57,443 nucleotides of DNA, from positions 1-57,443 of the forward strand of contig JAKAFU010000001.1 of NCBI GenBank assembly GCA_021825865.1. The letters run 5' to 3'. The notes under the pieces are model-generated. The model saw only the letters and a program-made list of their open reading frames with translations, did no database searches and had not been told where the DNA came from. Below, in pieces: positions 42,354-53,692 of the stretch. Made by a program: the position numbers and the translations under genes. The stretch is from a bacterium. Its GTDB lineage: Bacteria; SZUA-79; Acidulodesulfobacterales; Acidulodesulfobacteraceae. The first letter of the stretch is position 1. Each line of letters begins with the position of its first letter.

Positions 42354-43619
42354 TTAAATAATTTCTTCGGAACCGAAATATGATTTTAAAGCCTCAGGAA
42401 TTCTTACGTTTCCGTCTATTGTCTGATAATTTTCTATTATCGCTATCATAACCCTTGGCAGAGCAAGTCCTGAACCGTTTAACGTAGCTGCAAATTCCGG
42501 TTTAGAATCGTTTTCGCGTTTAAATTTAATATTAGCCCGCCTTGCCTGAAAAGTATTGAAATTGGAGCAGGAACTTACTTCCAGCCATTCGTTAATACCC
42601 GGAGCATAAACTTCAATGTCGTATTTTTCTGCAGCGGAAAAACTTAAATCTCCGGTGCATATTTTAACTAATCTGTGCGGTAAATCCAATCGGTTTAAAA
42701 TATCCTGAGCATCTGCTATAAGTTTAAACAGCTCTTCTTTCGCATCTTCCGGTTTTATTATTTTAACAAGTTCAACTTTATCAAACTGATGCCCCCTTTT
42801 AATACCTCGGGAATCTTTGCCTGCCGACATTTTCTCTTTTCTGAAACAGGCGGTATAAGCAGCATGGTATATAGGCAAGTCGCAGGCGTTCAGTACCTCG
42901 TTTCGGTACATATTGGTGACCGGAACTTCCGCTGTGGGCACAAACCACATATCGGAATCGGTGTCCATATACAGATTATCGGCAAACTTAGGCAATTGTC
43001 CCGTACCGATTAAACATTCCTTATTAACCATAAACGGGGAATATATTTCTTCATATCCGTGTTCAAAGATATGCGTATCAAGCATAAAATTAATAACTGC
43101 TCTTTGCAATTTAGCGAAAGAATTCTTTAGAATATAAAATCTTGTGCCGGATATTTTTACGCCACGGTTAAAATCTATATACCCCTTAGCCTCTCCAATT
43201 TCATAGTGAGTTTTTACTGTAAAATCAAATGTCTTTTTCTCATTGAAATACGATACCGGTATATTTTCAGAGTCATCTTTGCCGACCGGAACTTCCGGGT
43301 CAGGAAGGTTTGGAACCTCAAGCATGAGATTATCAAACTTTTGCTCTATGTCTCTTAGTAAATCTTCTTCTTCTTTTATTTGTAAATTGATTTTTTTGAC
43401 ATCTTCTTTTTTTGATTGAATAATAGATGCATCTTTTTCTTTTGCAATTTCTGACGATAGTGTTTTTCTTTTATTCCTTAAATTTTCAACAATAAATAAT
43501 TTATTTCTTTTTATTTCGTCAAGTTCGTAAATCTCATCTATCGGAGCATCAATAAAAAGCTTCTCAATCTCTTGTTTTACGAAATCTCTTTGTTCCCTTA
43601 TCAATTTTATATCAAGCAT
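42354..43619 (-). CDS. serS: Seryl-tRNA synthetase
   Basis: A 421-residue class II synthetase. An N-terminal coiled-coil arm (residues 20-110) binds tRNA-Ser. Motif 2 is 'AAYTACFRKEKMSAGKDSRG', with the family signature 'LEVSSCSNFNTFQARRANIK' and motif 3 'NGSGLALPRVMIAIIENYQT'. It charges tRNA-Ser with serine using ATP. It starts five bases after the atpC stop codon, so it is transcribed with the ATP synthase genes. Confidence 0.97.
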   Translation of the reverse strand: MLDIKLIREQRDFVKQEIEKLFIDAPIDEIYELDEIKRNKLFIVENLRNKRKTLSSEIAKEKDASIIQSKKEDVKKINLQIKEEEDLLRDIEQKFDNLMLEVPNLPDPEVPVGKDDSENIPVSYFNEKKTFDFTVKTHYEIGEAKGYIDFNRGVKISGTRFYILKNSFAKLQRAVINFMLDTHIFEHGYEEIYSPFMVNKECLIGTGQLPKFADNLYMDTDSDMWFVPTAEVPVTNMYRNEVLNACDLPIYHAAYTACFRKEKMSAGKDSRGIKRGHQFDKVELVKIIKPEDAKEELFKLIADAQDILNRLDLPHRLVKICTGDLSFSAAEKYDIEVYAPGINEWLEVSSCSNFNTFQARRANIKFKRENDSKPEFAATLNGSGLALPRVMIAIIENYQTIDGNVRIPEALKSYFGSEEII

Positions 43620-43624
43620 ATTAA

Positions 43625-43870
43625 TTACCCTTTTAATAATATGCTTATCGTATTATCGCTAAATTCAACAAAGCCTTCTTTAGCGTCTATTTCATTATGC
43701 TCATCTTTTATTTTATATTTTATTTTACCTTCATTTAAAAATGAAATAAAATTAATATGCCCCGGTAAAATACCCTCTATACCGCATTTAGCAGGAATTT
43801 CACAGTAATCTACATCATTACTTTCAATTAAAATCTTTTTCGTGGTTACAACTTTTAATTTTAACGGCAT
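43625..43870 (-). CDS. atpC: ATP synthase epsilon subunit, N-terminal domain only
   Basis: An 81-residue epsilon subunit. The N-terminal beta-sandwich is recognisable: 'PLKLKVVTTKKILIESNDVD', 'CGIEGILPGHINFISFLNEG' and 'EGFVEFSDNTISILLKG'. It ends there, so the C-terminal helical hairpin (about 50 residues) that inhibits ATP hydrolysis in most bacteria is absent. Short epsilon subunits occur in some lineages, so this is unlikely to be a frameshift. It lies 173 bases after atpD and five bases before serS. Confidence 0.9.
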   Translation of the reverse strand: MPLKLKVVTTKKILIESNDVDYCEIPAKCGIEGILPGHINFISFLNEGKIKYKIKDEHNEIDAKEGFVEFSDNTISILLKG

Positions 43871-44043
43871 ATTATTTTTTTACGAATTAATTTTAATTAT
43901 TTTTAAATTTTATTTTGTTTAGCTATTTCCTAAATTCTTGCAAGATTAATTAGTATCATTTTTGCTTTGCTTAATAACTTAGTCTATTGTGACATTATCT
44001 TGCATAACAATATTCGGACATTAAAACTATTATTACAGAATCT

Positions 44044-45450
<1,407 letters not shown>

Positions 45451-45468
45451 CTACAATCCTCCAAGGAA

Positions 45469-46335
45469 TTATTTAAGCGCGTTAGCTCCGTTCACTAAAT
45501 CTAATATTTCAAGCGTAACAGCAGTCTGTCTGGCTTTATTGTATGAAAGAGTTAATTTATTTATCAATTTTCCGGCATTTCTAGTAGCATTATCCATAGC
45601 GTTCATTCTGGATGCCTGTTCGCCGGCATTAGATTCAAACAATCTTATATCTATTTCAACTTTTATATAATCATTAAATATTTTGCTTAAAACTTCCTCA
45701 TCGTTTGAATCGGGTTCAATTACGTAATCTTCGGCATTTGCATTCTCTCTCGTCTTCTCAAAAGGAAAGAGCTTTCTACAGTCAGGTTTCTGATTTATAG
45801 GAGAAAAATATCTGCTTGAAATAATATGTAATTCATCTATTTCTCCGTTTATAAAATCTTCAGTAACAATTTTAGATAACTCTTCCGCTATACTGCTTTC
45901 TTCTTTTTTAACGGAGGTACCGGAATTAAAATTAATTTGATAACCGTGTCTTTTAAAAAAATCAGCCCCTTTTTTACCGGCAATATATAAATTTATATTA
46001 TTATTTTGAAGATTTCTTTTTTTTATATTGTCCAATACTTCTTTAAATATATTGACGTTAAATGCGCCGCAAAGCCCTCTGTCCGAAGTTATAACAATAA
46101 AACCTATATTATTAATTTTTTCTCTGATTTGAAAAAGCGAACTATTTCTAAGCAATATATTATTTGTCATATTAACGACAACCTGTTCGTAAGCTGTCGC
46201 ATACGGCTTAAATTCATTCATAGCAAGCTGGGCTTTTTTCAATTTTGCGCCTGCAACCATCTTCATGGCTTTTGTTATCTGCCTGGTATTTTTAACGCTT
46301 CCTATTTTTCTTTTTATAGATTTTAAATTTGCCAT
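45469..46335 (-). CDS. atpG: ATP synthase gamma subunit
   Basis: A 288-residue rotor stalk subunit: 'IKRKIGSVKNTRQITKAMKM' at the N-terminus, 'VITSDRGLCGAFNVNIFKEV' in the middle, and the C-terminal helix 'NARNAGKLINKLTLSYNKAR'-type 'NATRNAGKLINKLTLSYNKA'. The two terminal helices form the coiled coil that turns inside alpha3beta3. It lies between atpA and atpD in the usual order, 24 bases after atpA. Confidence 0.96.
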   Translation of the reverse strand: MANLKSIKRKIGSVKNTRQITKAMKMVAGAKLKKAQLAMNEFKPYATAYEQVVVNMTNNILLRNSSLFQIREKINNIGFIVITSDRGLCGAFNVNIFKEVLDNIKKRNLQNNNINLYIAGKKGADFFKRHGYQINFNSGTSVKKEESSIAEELSKIVTEDFINGEIDELHIISSRYFSPINQKPDCRKLFPFEKTRENANAEDYVIEPDSNDEEVLSKIFNDYIKVEIDIRLFESNAGEQASRMNAMDNATRNAGKLINKLTLSYNKARQTAVTLEILDLVNGANALK

Positions 46336-46359
46336 ATATTTTTATTTTTATATAATTAA

Positions 46360-47871
46360 TTAATCTTCAGCAAAAAGCGGCTTAAATTTATCTAACGCAG
46401 AAATCAACTTTTGCTTTATATCGTCGTCAATCTGCTTCTTTTCTCTAATTCCTTCTAATATATCAGAATTATTATTTTCTATATACGATAACAGTTCCTG
46501 TTCGTATTTCCGCAGTGAAGAGGTTTTATAGCCCTTACAGTATCCGTTGTTTGCAGCGAATAATATAATAACTTCCTTTTCAACAGGCATAGGTTTATAC
46601 TGCTCCTGTTTTAATAGCTCAGACATCATAATGCCGTTTGCTATCATTTCTTGCGTGATTTTATCAAGGTCGGCGCCAAATTGCACAAATGCGGCCAGTT
46701 CCCTATACTGAGCCAACGATAACCTTAAACCGCCGGCAACTTGTTTCATTGCCTTAATTTGCGCATCGCCTCCGACTCTTGATACTGACATACCTGCATT
46801 AACAGCCGGTCTAATACCTGCATAAAACAGATCTGTTTCTAAGAATATCTGACCGTCGGTAATAGAAATAACGTTAGTCGGAATATAAGCCGATACGTCC
46901 CCTGCCTGTGTTTCGATAATAGGCAGTGCGGTTAATGAACCGCCGCCCAATTCGTCGTTTAATTTTGCCGCCCTTTCTAATAATCTGGAATGCAGATAAA
47001 AAACATCCCCCGGATACGCTTCTCTACCAGGCGGTCTTCTTAGAAGCAGAGAAAGCTGCCTGTAAGCTACTGCATGTTTTGAGAGGTCATCATAGACAAT
47101 AAGACAATGCATCTTGTTGTCTCTAAAATATTCTCCCATAGTCGCTCCGGTGTATGGAGCAAAATATTGAAGGGTTGCAGGATCGCTTGCATTAGCCGCA
47201 ATTATTGTCGTGTACTCCATTGCTCCTTCCTGGAACAATTTGTCGTAAATAACGGACACGCTGGACTGTTTTTGTCCTATGGCAACATATATGCAATAAA
47301 TCCCTGAATTTTTCTGGTTTATAATTGTATCTATGGCAATTGCAGTTTTACCTGTCTGTCTGTCTCCGATAATAAGTTCTCTTTGACCGCGACCTATAGG
47401 AATAAGAGCATCTATAACCTTGAGCCCCGTATACATAGGTTCATTAACTTTTTTTCTTTCTACTATACCGACGGCTTTTCTCTCAATCGGTGAATATGCC
47501 TTGGCATTAAGGGGACCTTTCCCGTCGATGGGTCTGCCTAAACCGTCAAGCACCCTGCCTATAATTTCTTTTCCTACCGGAGCCTGAGCGATATTGCCGG
47601 TTCTTTTGACTACGTCTCCCTCTTTAACTCTGTAATCTTCTCCGAGAATTGCAACACCGACGTTATCTTCTTCGAGGTCCAAAACGTATCCGAAGATGTC
47701 CGGAGTAAATTCCAGCATTTCGCCGGACATAACATTGTTTAAACCGTATATTTTTGCAACTCCGTCACCGACCGATAAAACAATTCCTACTTCACTCGTA
47801 TCTATGCTTTTCTTATATGTTTCTATTCTTTTTTTAATAATTTCCGTTATTTCCGAGGCTTTAATTCCCAT
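46360..47871 (-). CDS. atpA: ATP synthase alpha subunit
   Basis: A 503-residue F1 subunit with Walker A '[20 protein letters not shown]', '[20 protein letters not shown]' and '[20 protein letters not shown]'. ATG 47871 has AAGGAG nine bases upstream; the TTG at 47877 is too close to that site. The start lies 11 bases inside the end of atpH, a typical coupled overlap. The C-terminus '[14 protein letters not shown]' is normal. Confidence 0.98.
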   Translation of the reverse strand: MGIKASEITEIIKKRIETYKKSIDTSEVGIVLSVGDGVAKIYGLNNVMSGEMLEFTPDIFGYVLDLEEDNVGVAILGEDYRVKEGDVVKRTGNIAQAPVGKEIIGRVLDGLGRPIDGKGPLNAKAYSPIERKAVGIVERKKVNEPMYTGLKVIDALIPIGRGQRELIIGDRQTGKTAIAIDTIINQKNSGIYCIYVAIGQKQSSVSVIYDKLFQEGAMEYTTIIAANASDPATLQYFAPYTGATMGEYFRDNKMHCLIVYDDLSKHAVAYRQLSLLLRRPPGREAYPGDVFYLHSRLLERAAKLNDELGGGSLTALPIIETQAGDVSAYIPTNVISITDGQIFLETDLFYAGIRPAVNAGMSVSRVGGDAQIKAMKQVAGGLRLSLAQYRELAAFVQFGADLDKITQEMIANGIMMSELLKQEQYKPMPVEKEVIILFAANNGYCKGYKTSSLRKYEQELLSYIENNNSDILEGIREKKQIDDDIKQKLISALDKFKPLFAED

Positions 47872-48442
47872 ATACAAAAGCTCCTTGTTTTAAAAATGCC
47901 GCTATGTTTTTAATTTGTGTCATTATGCTTCCGTCAAATATTTTTCCGTTAATTTTTATTAAAAATCCGCCTATTGCACCGGGTTCTGTAATCTCTTCCA
48001 AGACAACTTTCTTGTTTAATTTACTTTCAATTTTTTCCTGCACCATTTTTAATTCATTGCTGCTAAGTTTTTTGCCGGAAATAACAGTCATCTTGACTAA
48101 ACCGTTTTTTTCATCTTTAATTTTTACAAATTCTTCAAAGATATTATTCATGGAATTAATTCTTTCATTTTCAACTAATAAAGAAAGAAACTCCGTCAAA
48201 ATATTATTTATTGATAAATACTCGCTTAAAATATTTATCGTATTAATTCTTTCTTTTTTGTCGATAAACGGCAATCCGATATATTCTTTAAAATCAGAAT
48301 TGTTTTTATCGTTATAGTAGTCTGCTATTTTCCTGAAATCGGAATAGGTACCCTCAATATCATTTTTTTCAAAAGACACCCCTATAAGAGCATTCGCATA
48401 TCTTTTTATTAAAACCGTGTTGTTATCAGACAATTGCTTCAC
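47861..48442 (-). CDS. atpH: ATP synthase delta subunit
   Basis: A 193-residue peripheral-stalk subunit. The N-terminal helical domain starts '[20 protein letters not shown]', and the C-terminal part has '[20 protein letters not shown]' and '[19 protein letters not shown]', which are the conserved delta/OSCP segments. It overlaps atpF by 17 bases and atpA by 11 bases, so the genes are tightly coupled. Confidence 0.93.
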   Translation of the reverse strand: MKQLSDNNTVLIKRYANALIGVSFEKNDIEGTYSDFRKIADYYNDKNNSDFKEYIGLPFIDKKERINTINILSEYLSINNILTEFLSLLVENERINSMNNIFEEFVKIKDEKNGLVKMTVISGKKLSSNELKMVQEKIESKLNKKVVLEEITEPGAIGGFLIKINGKIFDGSIMTQIKNIAAFLKQGAFVYGN

Positions 48443-48899
48443 CTATATTTTCAATCAATTTTTTATTTATTTTCTCTTGCAGTTCAGGAGTCAGCTCGTC
48501 AAGTATAATTTTTTGGGCTAATTCCATAGACATGCTTATCGCTTCTTCGTACAATTCCCGTTTTTGCCTGTCTAATTCAGTCTGCGCTAAAACTTCATAT
48601 CTTTCGTATATTTTAGCGGCAGTCTTCTTTGTCTCTTCAATGATCCTCTCTTTTTCTATTGCAGCTTCGGATTTAGCTTTTTCTTTAAGTAAATCCATTT
48701 CTTTTTTAACCTCTTCAAGCTGTTTTTTTGCATCCGACAAAAGCGTCTGCGCACGTTTTTCCGATTCCTCGGCTCTATTAAGCGCTTCTATAATATCTGC
48801 TTTTCTTTTATCAAAAAAAGGAGCTATGTATTTAATAAGTATATAAGCCAAACCTGCGATAAGGATAAGAGTATCAAATATACGCCAGAATATTTCCAT
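48426..48899 (-). CDS. atpF: ATP synthase b subunit
   Basis: A 157-residue stator subunit: an N-terminal membrane helix ('IFDTLILIAGLAYILIKYI') and a long right-handed coiled coil rich in Glu/Lys ('LNRAEESEKRAQTLLSDAKK'). The C-terminus '[20 protein letters not shown]' binds delta. A b' paralogue lies 23 bases upstream, as in phototrophs, delta-proteobacteria and some others. The a and c subunits are not in this operon. Confidence 0.9.
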   Translation of the reverse strand: MEIFWRIFDTLILIAGLAYILIKYIAPFFDKRKADIIEALNRAEESEKRAQTLLSDAKKQLEEVKKEMDLLKEKAKSEAAIEKERIIEETKKTAAKIYERYEVLAQTELDRQKRELYEEAISMSMELAQKIILDELTPELQEKINKKLIENIGEAIV

Positions 48900-48922
48900 T
48901 ATTGTATTGTTGTATTATTAAA

Positions 48923-49348
48923 TCAATCTATTATTTTATTAACTATTAATTTTGATATTGCAGGCGATTCTGCTTTAATTGAATCATAAATTGAACCTCT
49001 GGATTTTTTCATTTCTTCTATTTTTTTGTCAAAGCTTTCTATCGCTTCTTTCCTGCTTGTTTCAAGCATTTCATTTGCCTCATCCGTTGCCGACTTATGA
49101 AAATCTTCCCTAATCTTATTAAGAAATAATTTATATTCTTTTTTTTCGTCTTCAATATTTTTCAGGATATTTTCAACCGATGTCTCGTAATCTTTCTGTT
49201 TGCCTATATTTGAATCAAGCATGTCTCGTCTTTTTTTAATTATATCTCTTACCGGCTTAAACAAAAAAATATTTATCAGATAAGTAAAAATTAAAAAAGC
49301 CGCCGCTTCAAACAGCAACCCCTGCCATGTAATGACTAATTCTTTCAT
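48923..49348 (-). CDS. atpF': ATP synthase b' subunit
   Basis: A 141-residue stator subunit, first of the operon. The N-terminal helix is 'LLFEAAAFLIFTYLINIFLF', followed by 'KPVRDIIKKRRDMLDSNIGK', the conserved junction of b-type subunits, and a coiled coil to the end. The heterodimer b/b' holds F1 still relative to F0. Upstream is about 200 bases, enough for the operon promoter, then parB. Confidence 0.88.
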   Translation of the reverse strand: MKELVITWQGLLFEAAAFLIFTYLINIFLFKPVRDIIKKRRDMLDSNIGKQKDYETSVENILKNIEDEKKEYKLFLNKIREDFHKSATDEANEMLETSRKEAIESFDKKIEEMKKSRGSIYDSIKAESPAISKLIVNKIID

Positions 49349-49556
49349 TAGTAAATAGAGTTATTAAGAGTTAATTTCGAATTAAAGTTTAGTTAGGACT
49401 TTACACCGATATAATCGTATCATTTTTTATTTTTAAATATTTTTCAATATCTATTAGATACGATTAAGTTATCTTAAATATCATAATTTCCTTACTAAAG
49501 TCAAGTAAAATTTATTTCCGTAAATATTTATATATGATTTTTAATTTGCTAATAAA

Positions 49557-50531
49557 TTAAGCAAGCAGCGATTCAATAATTTTTTCCAGCTGACTATCGG
49601 AATTAAACTTTATTTCTATATTACCTTGAACTTTATTCTTGTAATTATTAATTTTATAGTTAATTTTTATCTGAGCCTGCAATTTTTCGAAAATTTTATT
49701 TTCATAATCTTTTATCTGAGCCTGCAAAGCTGAAAACTTTTTATCCGATGAACTGTCCGCATCTTTATTTTTAGTTCTGTTTTTTGCGTTTATAACCGGA
49801 ACATTGACTGTCTTCAAATTTTTTACATATTCTTCCACTTCTCTTACGGTCAGTTTTTCCTTGTCTATTTTATCGGTAAGGGATAATGCTTCGGTTTCGG
49901 ATAAACCTATTAAATTTCTTGCGTGCGACGGCGATATGACCCCGTTAATGATATTTTCTTTCATCTCGGGGCTTAATGACAATAATCGCAGCATATTAGT
50001 TATAGTTGCTCTGTCTTTTCCAATTTTTGCAGACAGTTCTTCATGGGTCAGGTTAAATTCGTCTATCAGTCTTTTATAGCATTGAGCCTCTTCTATGACG
50101 TTCAGGTCCTGACGCTGAATATTTTCTATCAGCGCTATCTCAATAGCTTTAGAACCTGTAAAATCTTTTATTATTGCCGGAACAGTTTTAAAATTGAGCT
50201 GCTTTGCAGCCCTATATCTTCTTTCGCCTGCAATAAGGTCATATATTACGCCGCCGGTGCCGGCTTCCGTATTTTCTGCGGATTTTGTTATGAGCAGAGG
50301 CTGAATGATTCCGTTTTCTTTTATTGAATTTTTTAATTCTTCAAGTTTTTTATCATCAAAATATATTCTCGGCTGATAAATTCCGGTTTTTATTTTATTT
50401 ATATCTATCTCAAATATTTTATAATCGGAAGTTTCGGCGTTTTCGCCGTTATCGGACAGCAAAGCACCAAGTCCTCTTCCAAGAACATTCCGCTTGATTT
50501 TCAAAGTTTTATCCTGCTTATGCTCAAACAT
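49557..50531 (-). CDS. parB: Chromosome-partitioning protein ParB
   Basis: A 324-residue CTP-dependent clamp protein. The N-terminal ParA-contact segment 'LGRGLGALLSD' is followed by 'IYQPRIYFDDKKLEELKNSI' and the CTP-binding motif 'AGERRYRAAKQL' (residues 101-112). The helix-turn-helix that reads parS is 'LTHEELSAKIGKDRATITNM'. A charged linker leads to the C-terminal dimer domain. It lies 148 bases downstream of parA on the same strand. parS-like sites occur at 52273 and 55423. Confidence 0.97.
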   Translation of the reverse strand: MFEHKQDKTLKIKRNVLGRGLGALLSDNGENAETSDYKIFEIDINKIKTGIYQPRIYFDDKKLEELKNSIKENGIIQPLLITKSAENTEAGTGGVIYDLIAGERRYRAAKQLNFKTVPAIIKDFTGSKAIEIALIENIQRQDLNVIEEAQCYKRLIDEFNLTHEELSAKIGKDRATITNMLRLLSLSPEMKENIINGVISPSHARNLIGLSETEALSLTDKIDKEKLTVREVEEYVKNLKTVNVPVINAKNRTKNKDADSSSDKKFSALQAQIKDYENKIFEKLQAQIKINYKINNYKNKVQGNIEIKFNSDSQLEKIIESLLA

Positions 50532-50679
50532 TTTTTAATATAAAAAAGTTATCTACAATTATCGGTTATCTATAATTTTATTGCTTTTTATTTTATTTAT
50601 TTTCTTGATATTTTATTATATGATATCTATTTTCCGCCATAACGAAAATACAACAGCTATAAATTATGCAGCTGCGTAT

Positions 50680-51456
50680 TTACGCTGCTCTGTTCAAAAT
50701 TTCCTTGGTCAATTCTAAATAGCTGCTCGCTCCTTTGGAATTAATTTCATATAAAATAATGGGTTTGCCGAAACTTGAACTTTCCGGCAATTTAATATTT
50801 CTCGGTATAACATTTTCATAAATTTTATCACCGAAATATTTCTTAACTTCATTTATTATCTGATGGGTCAAATTCATTCTCGGGTCGTACATTGTAAACA
50901 AAACGCCTTCAATCGTCAATTTTTTGTTCAGCTTCTGATTTACTATTTTTATTGTATTCATAAGTCTTGATATTCCTTCCAGCGAATAATATTCGCACTG
51001 CATAGGTATAATGGCGCTATCGGAAGCAACTAAAGCGTTAATGGTAATAAGTCCTAGCGATGGAGGTGTGTCGATAAAAATAAAATCAAAATCTGCCGAA
51101 ATTTTTTCTATTATATTTTTCTTCAGCAGATACTCTCTGTCTTCAATATCTACAATTTCAACCTCTATGCCCGCTAAATCTGAAGAAGAGGGAATCACGA
51201 ACAAATTTTTCATTTCAGTAGGCAAAATAGCTTTTTTTGTATTGGCAGAATCAAGTAAGCAGTTGTAAACCGTAAGCGTATTTTTATCGCTTCTGCTTAT
51301 CTGGATATTTAATCCGCTGGTCGCATTTGCCTGAGGGTCTGCATCGATAAGCAAAACTTTTTTTTCAAAAGCGGCAAGACATGCAGCGACATTGACGGCT
51401 GTAGTGGTTTTGCCGACTCCTCCTTTCTGATTGGAAATACAGATAGTTTTAGCCAT
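50680..51456 (-). CDS. parA: Chromosome-partitioning ATPase ParA (Soj)
   Basis: A 258-residue deviant Walker ATPase. The signature 'CISNQKGGVGKTTTAVNVAA' holds the Walker A Lys pair, 'VLLIDADPQANATSGL' the A' motif, and 'DFIFIDTPPSLGLITINALV' Walker B. It lacks an extra N-terminal DNA-binding domain, so it is of the chromosomal Soj type. It segregates the origin region with ParB. It sits 25 bases after rsmG, the usual origin-proximal order. Confidence 0.97.
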   Translation of the reverse strand: MAKTICISNQKGGVGKTTTAVNVAACLAAFEKKVLLIDADPQANATSGLNIQISRSDKNTLTVYNCLLDSANTKKAILPTEMKNLFVIPSSSDLAGIEVEIVDIEDREYLLKKNIIEKISADFDFIFIDTPPSLGLITINALVASDSAIIPMQCEYYSLEGISRLMNTIKIVNQKLNKKLTIEGVLFTMYDPRMNLTHQIINEVKKYFGDKIYENVIPRNIKLPESSSFGKPIILYEINSKGASSYLELTKEILNRAA

Positions 51457-51481
51457 ATATATTGAAATCTTAAGTTAAATC

Positions 51482-52204
51482 TTACTTATTCGTTATCTTA
51501 AAATTCACGATTTGTTTAAATTTTTTATCTTTGTCATTATTATTTTTATACATTAAAATTTTATCAATGTAAAGACTTTTATCGTCATATTTTCCGTTTG
51601 CTACTGCATTAGCATCTTTCGGATTCGTTAAAAATAATATTAAATTTAACGGCGGTTCAAAATTTTTCATCTTTAAAGAGTCTATCAAATGAAATAATTC
51701 GTTTACATTGAACGCCGCCCTTGTAATTATTGCGTTAACTTTTGGCAATTCATATATTTTATATATATTTTCATTGATGCAGTAAAAATTTTCAAAACCC
51801 AGCTTTCTTGCCGCATATCTCTGAAAAGCGCATTTTTTCAATACCGATTCAATCGAATATAACGCCGCTTCCGGATTAAAAATTTTTAATATTATTCCCG
51901 GCAAACCGGCTCCGGAACCTATATCTAATAATTTCAGGTTATTTTCTCCATAAAAACCGCCGTCCAGTATTTTAAATACCATTAATGAATCTATTATATT
52001 TCTTTCTATAAATTCAAACGGCTCCGTGATAGCAGTAAGATTGATTTTTTTATTCCATTCTATCAATTCTTTATAAAAAATATAGGTTTTTCTCAGCGGT
52101 TCTCTTATTTTGCCCGATGCCGCAGTTCTGCTGAAAATTATTTTATTTAAATCTTTTTTATATAATGATTCTTTTAAATATGCGATAAATTCATTTTCAT
52201 GCAT
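51482..52204 (-). CDS. rsmG: 16S rRNA m7G527 methyltransferase
   Basis: A 240-residue RsmG (GidB). The SAM motif is 'NLKLLDIGSGAGLPGIILKI', followed by 'ALYSIESVLKKCAFQRYAAR' and 'NAIITRAAFNVNELFHLID'. 'ELIEWNKKINLTAITEPFEF' is also typical. It methylates G527 of 16S rRNA. It leads the rsmG-parA-parB series near the probable origin. The N-terminus is about 30 residues longer than E. coli's. Confidence 0.95.
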   Translation of the reverse strand: MHENEFIAYLKESLYKKDLNKIIFSRTAASGKIREPLRKTYIFYKELIEWNKKINLTAITEPFEFIERNIIDSLMVFKILDGGFYGENNLKLLDIGSGAGLPGIILKIFNPEAALYSIESVLKKCAFQRYAARKLGFENFYCINENIYKIYELPKVNAIITRAAFNVNELFHLIDSLKMKNFEPPLNLILFLTNPKDANAVANGKYDDKSLYIDKILMYKNNNDKDKKFKQIVNFKITNK

Positions 52205-52272
52205 TTTATATTCGGTTATATTCTGCAGTCAAAATTAATTAATTTAATTTACTAAAAGATATTTGTTTCATT

Positions 52273-52288
52273 TGTTTCACATGAAACA
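52273..52288. promoter_or_regulatory. parS-like site
   Basis: TGTTTCACATGAAACA matches the consensus TGTTTCACGTGAAACA at 15 of 16 positions. It lies 70 bases upstream of rsmG-parA-parB. Confidence 0.9.
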
Positions 52289-52438
52289 TTAATAATTAAT
52301 GATTTAAACTTAATCGGCTATTTATCCCATAACTAAAACAAGAGGCTTGCATAACTATTTTTTTGGTCAAATGAAACATTTTTGCTGCTGCTATACATAG
52401 TATAGCTTACAAATGTATAATACAAAAAAATATTTTTA

Positions 52439-52467
52439 TTGTTTAACAAAACGTAATGTGATATTAT
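52439..52467 (+). promoter_or_regulatory. Possible promoter of the outer-membrane protein gene
   Basis: TTGTTT (52439-52444), 17-base spacer, TATTAT (52462-52467), about 200 bases before the start codon at 52665. A weaker pair lies closer, so the choice is uncertain. Confidence 0.35.
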
Positions 52468-52664
52468 AACGCGAAGAATTGAGAGAACAGTTTTAATTTT
52501 AAATTGCTCAATTATTTTGACTATTTTAATATTAATAACAGTACATAACGCCACAATGCTTCAAGTTTCCATAAAATTGTAATATATTTATGAGAGTTCT
52601 GCAACATTATTTATACTATAATAAAACAAAATTAATTAAATTTATTGTAAGGAGAAAGTTTAAA

Positions 52665-53222
52665 ATGAAAAACAAAAAGTTTATCGGATTTTTTATTTTT
52701 ATTGCTTTAGTCGCATTTATTGCGCTTAAGCCTGGCAAAGCCAATGCATACGGTTTAAACTACAGCAAGTTTTATGTTGCCGTTAACGGCGGTTTGAGTT
52801 CAACATCCCTCGGCGGCGGTCTTTCGTCAAAATCCGGCGGAACCTATAATTTTACACTTGGCGATAATTATCATATCAATAATATAGTCATCGGCGGAGG
52901 TGCTCTGCTGGGTTATGCCGACAACGGCAGCTACAGCGGATTCAATGTTAATTCCGTATATTACGGAGCTTTCGTAAAGGGCGGATACGATTATGAAAAT
53001 TTTACTCCTTTTGTAAAAGTAGGATACATTGGATATTCTTATTCTACTTCCAATAATACCGTTAGTTACAGCATAAGTTCCGAGGGCGGCGTTTTATACG
53101 GAATAGGGGTAAAATATTCTTTTACAAGAAATTGGGGTGTAACGGCTCAATACATGGGCGCGTCGCTATCAAGCAGCTATAGGGAAAACAACTATTTAAT
53201 AGGCGTTGATTACAGTTTCTAA
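52665..53222 (+). CDS. Outer-membrane beta-barrel protein
   Basis: A 185-residue exported protein. The signal peptide 'FIGFFIFIALVAFIALKPGK' ends at ANA|YG. The mature part has alternating Gly/Ser/Tyr-rich strands such as 'INNIVIGGGALLGYADNGSY' and 'FTPFVKVGYIGYSYSTSNNT', and ends 'YLIGVDYSF'; a C-terminal Phe is the outer-membrane insertion signal. The size suits an eight-stranded OmpA/OmpX-like barrel. ATG 52665 follows AAGGAG by ten bases. Function could be adhesion or small-molecule passage; not decided. Confidence 0.85.
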   Translation: MKNKKFIGFFIFIALVAFIALKPGKANAYGLNYSKFYVAVNGGLSSTSLGGGLSSKSGGTYNFTLGDNYHINNIVIGGGALLGYADNGSYSGFNVNSVYYGAFVKGGYDYENFTPFVKVGYIGYSYSTSNNTVSYSISSEGGVLYGIGVKYSFTRNWGVTAQYMGASLSSSYRENNYLIGVDYSF

Positions 53223-53363
53223 TAAATTATTAATACTGGACAAATATTATATTACGTTATCATAATATATTTATAAATCAGATTACCGGTCTATAATGGC
53301 CTGCTGTAATTACGGTCAAAATGACCGGTGATTTGATTTTAATAATTTTAATATATTTAATAT

Positions 53364-53393
53364 AAAATACTGCGGCATTTTATGCAGTATTTT
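53364..53393 (+). terminator. Rho-independent terminator
   Basis: AAAATACTGC (53364-53373) pairs with GCAGTATTTT (53384-53393) over a ten-base loop. An earlier 7-bp stem, ACCGGTC/GACCGGT (53285-53329), lies nearer the gene. Confidence 0.75.
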
Positions 53394-53692
53394 ATCCCTC
53401 ACATACTTATTCCTTTCCTATAATTTCATGTATCTGACATCTTTAGTTTTTTAGCGGAAACCAATTTTCATTTTAAATTACTTATAAAAATTTTTGTATT
53501 CTTTTTAACTGTATTAAATATACTGCATTAATATTATATTGTAGCCCTTCCTTAACAAATTTTTAATATTTAATTAATAAAATTTTAATAAAATTTAATA
53601 TTTGATTAATAAAATTTTTAATATACTGAGATTAAGTTGCATTTGAATATACTAAATTTATAAAAAAATAAAAAAATGAGGCGGTATAAATT

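Noticed and set aside
50547-50570. TTATCTACA and TTATCTATA as DnaA boxes (origin)
   Set aside because: Only two weak matches to TTATCCACA are seen between parB and parA; no cluster, AT-rich unwinding element or dnaA gene is visible.
52333-52554. Minus-strand 73-codon frame near parS
   Set aside because: No ribosome site and low-complexity translation; it lies in the intergenic region used by promoters.
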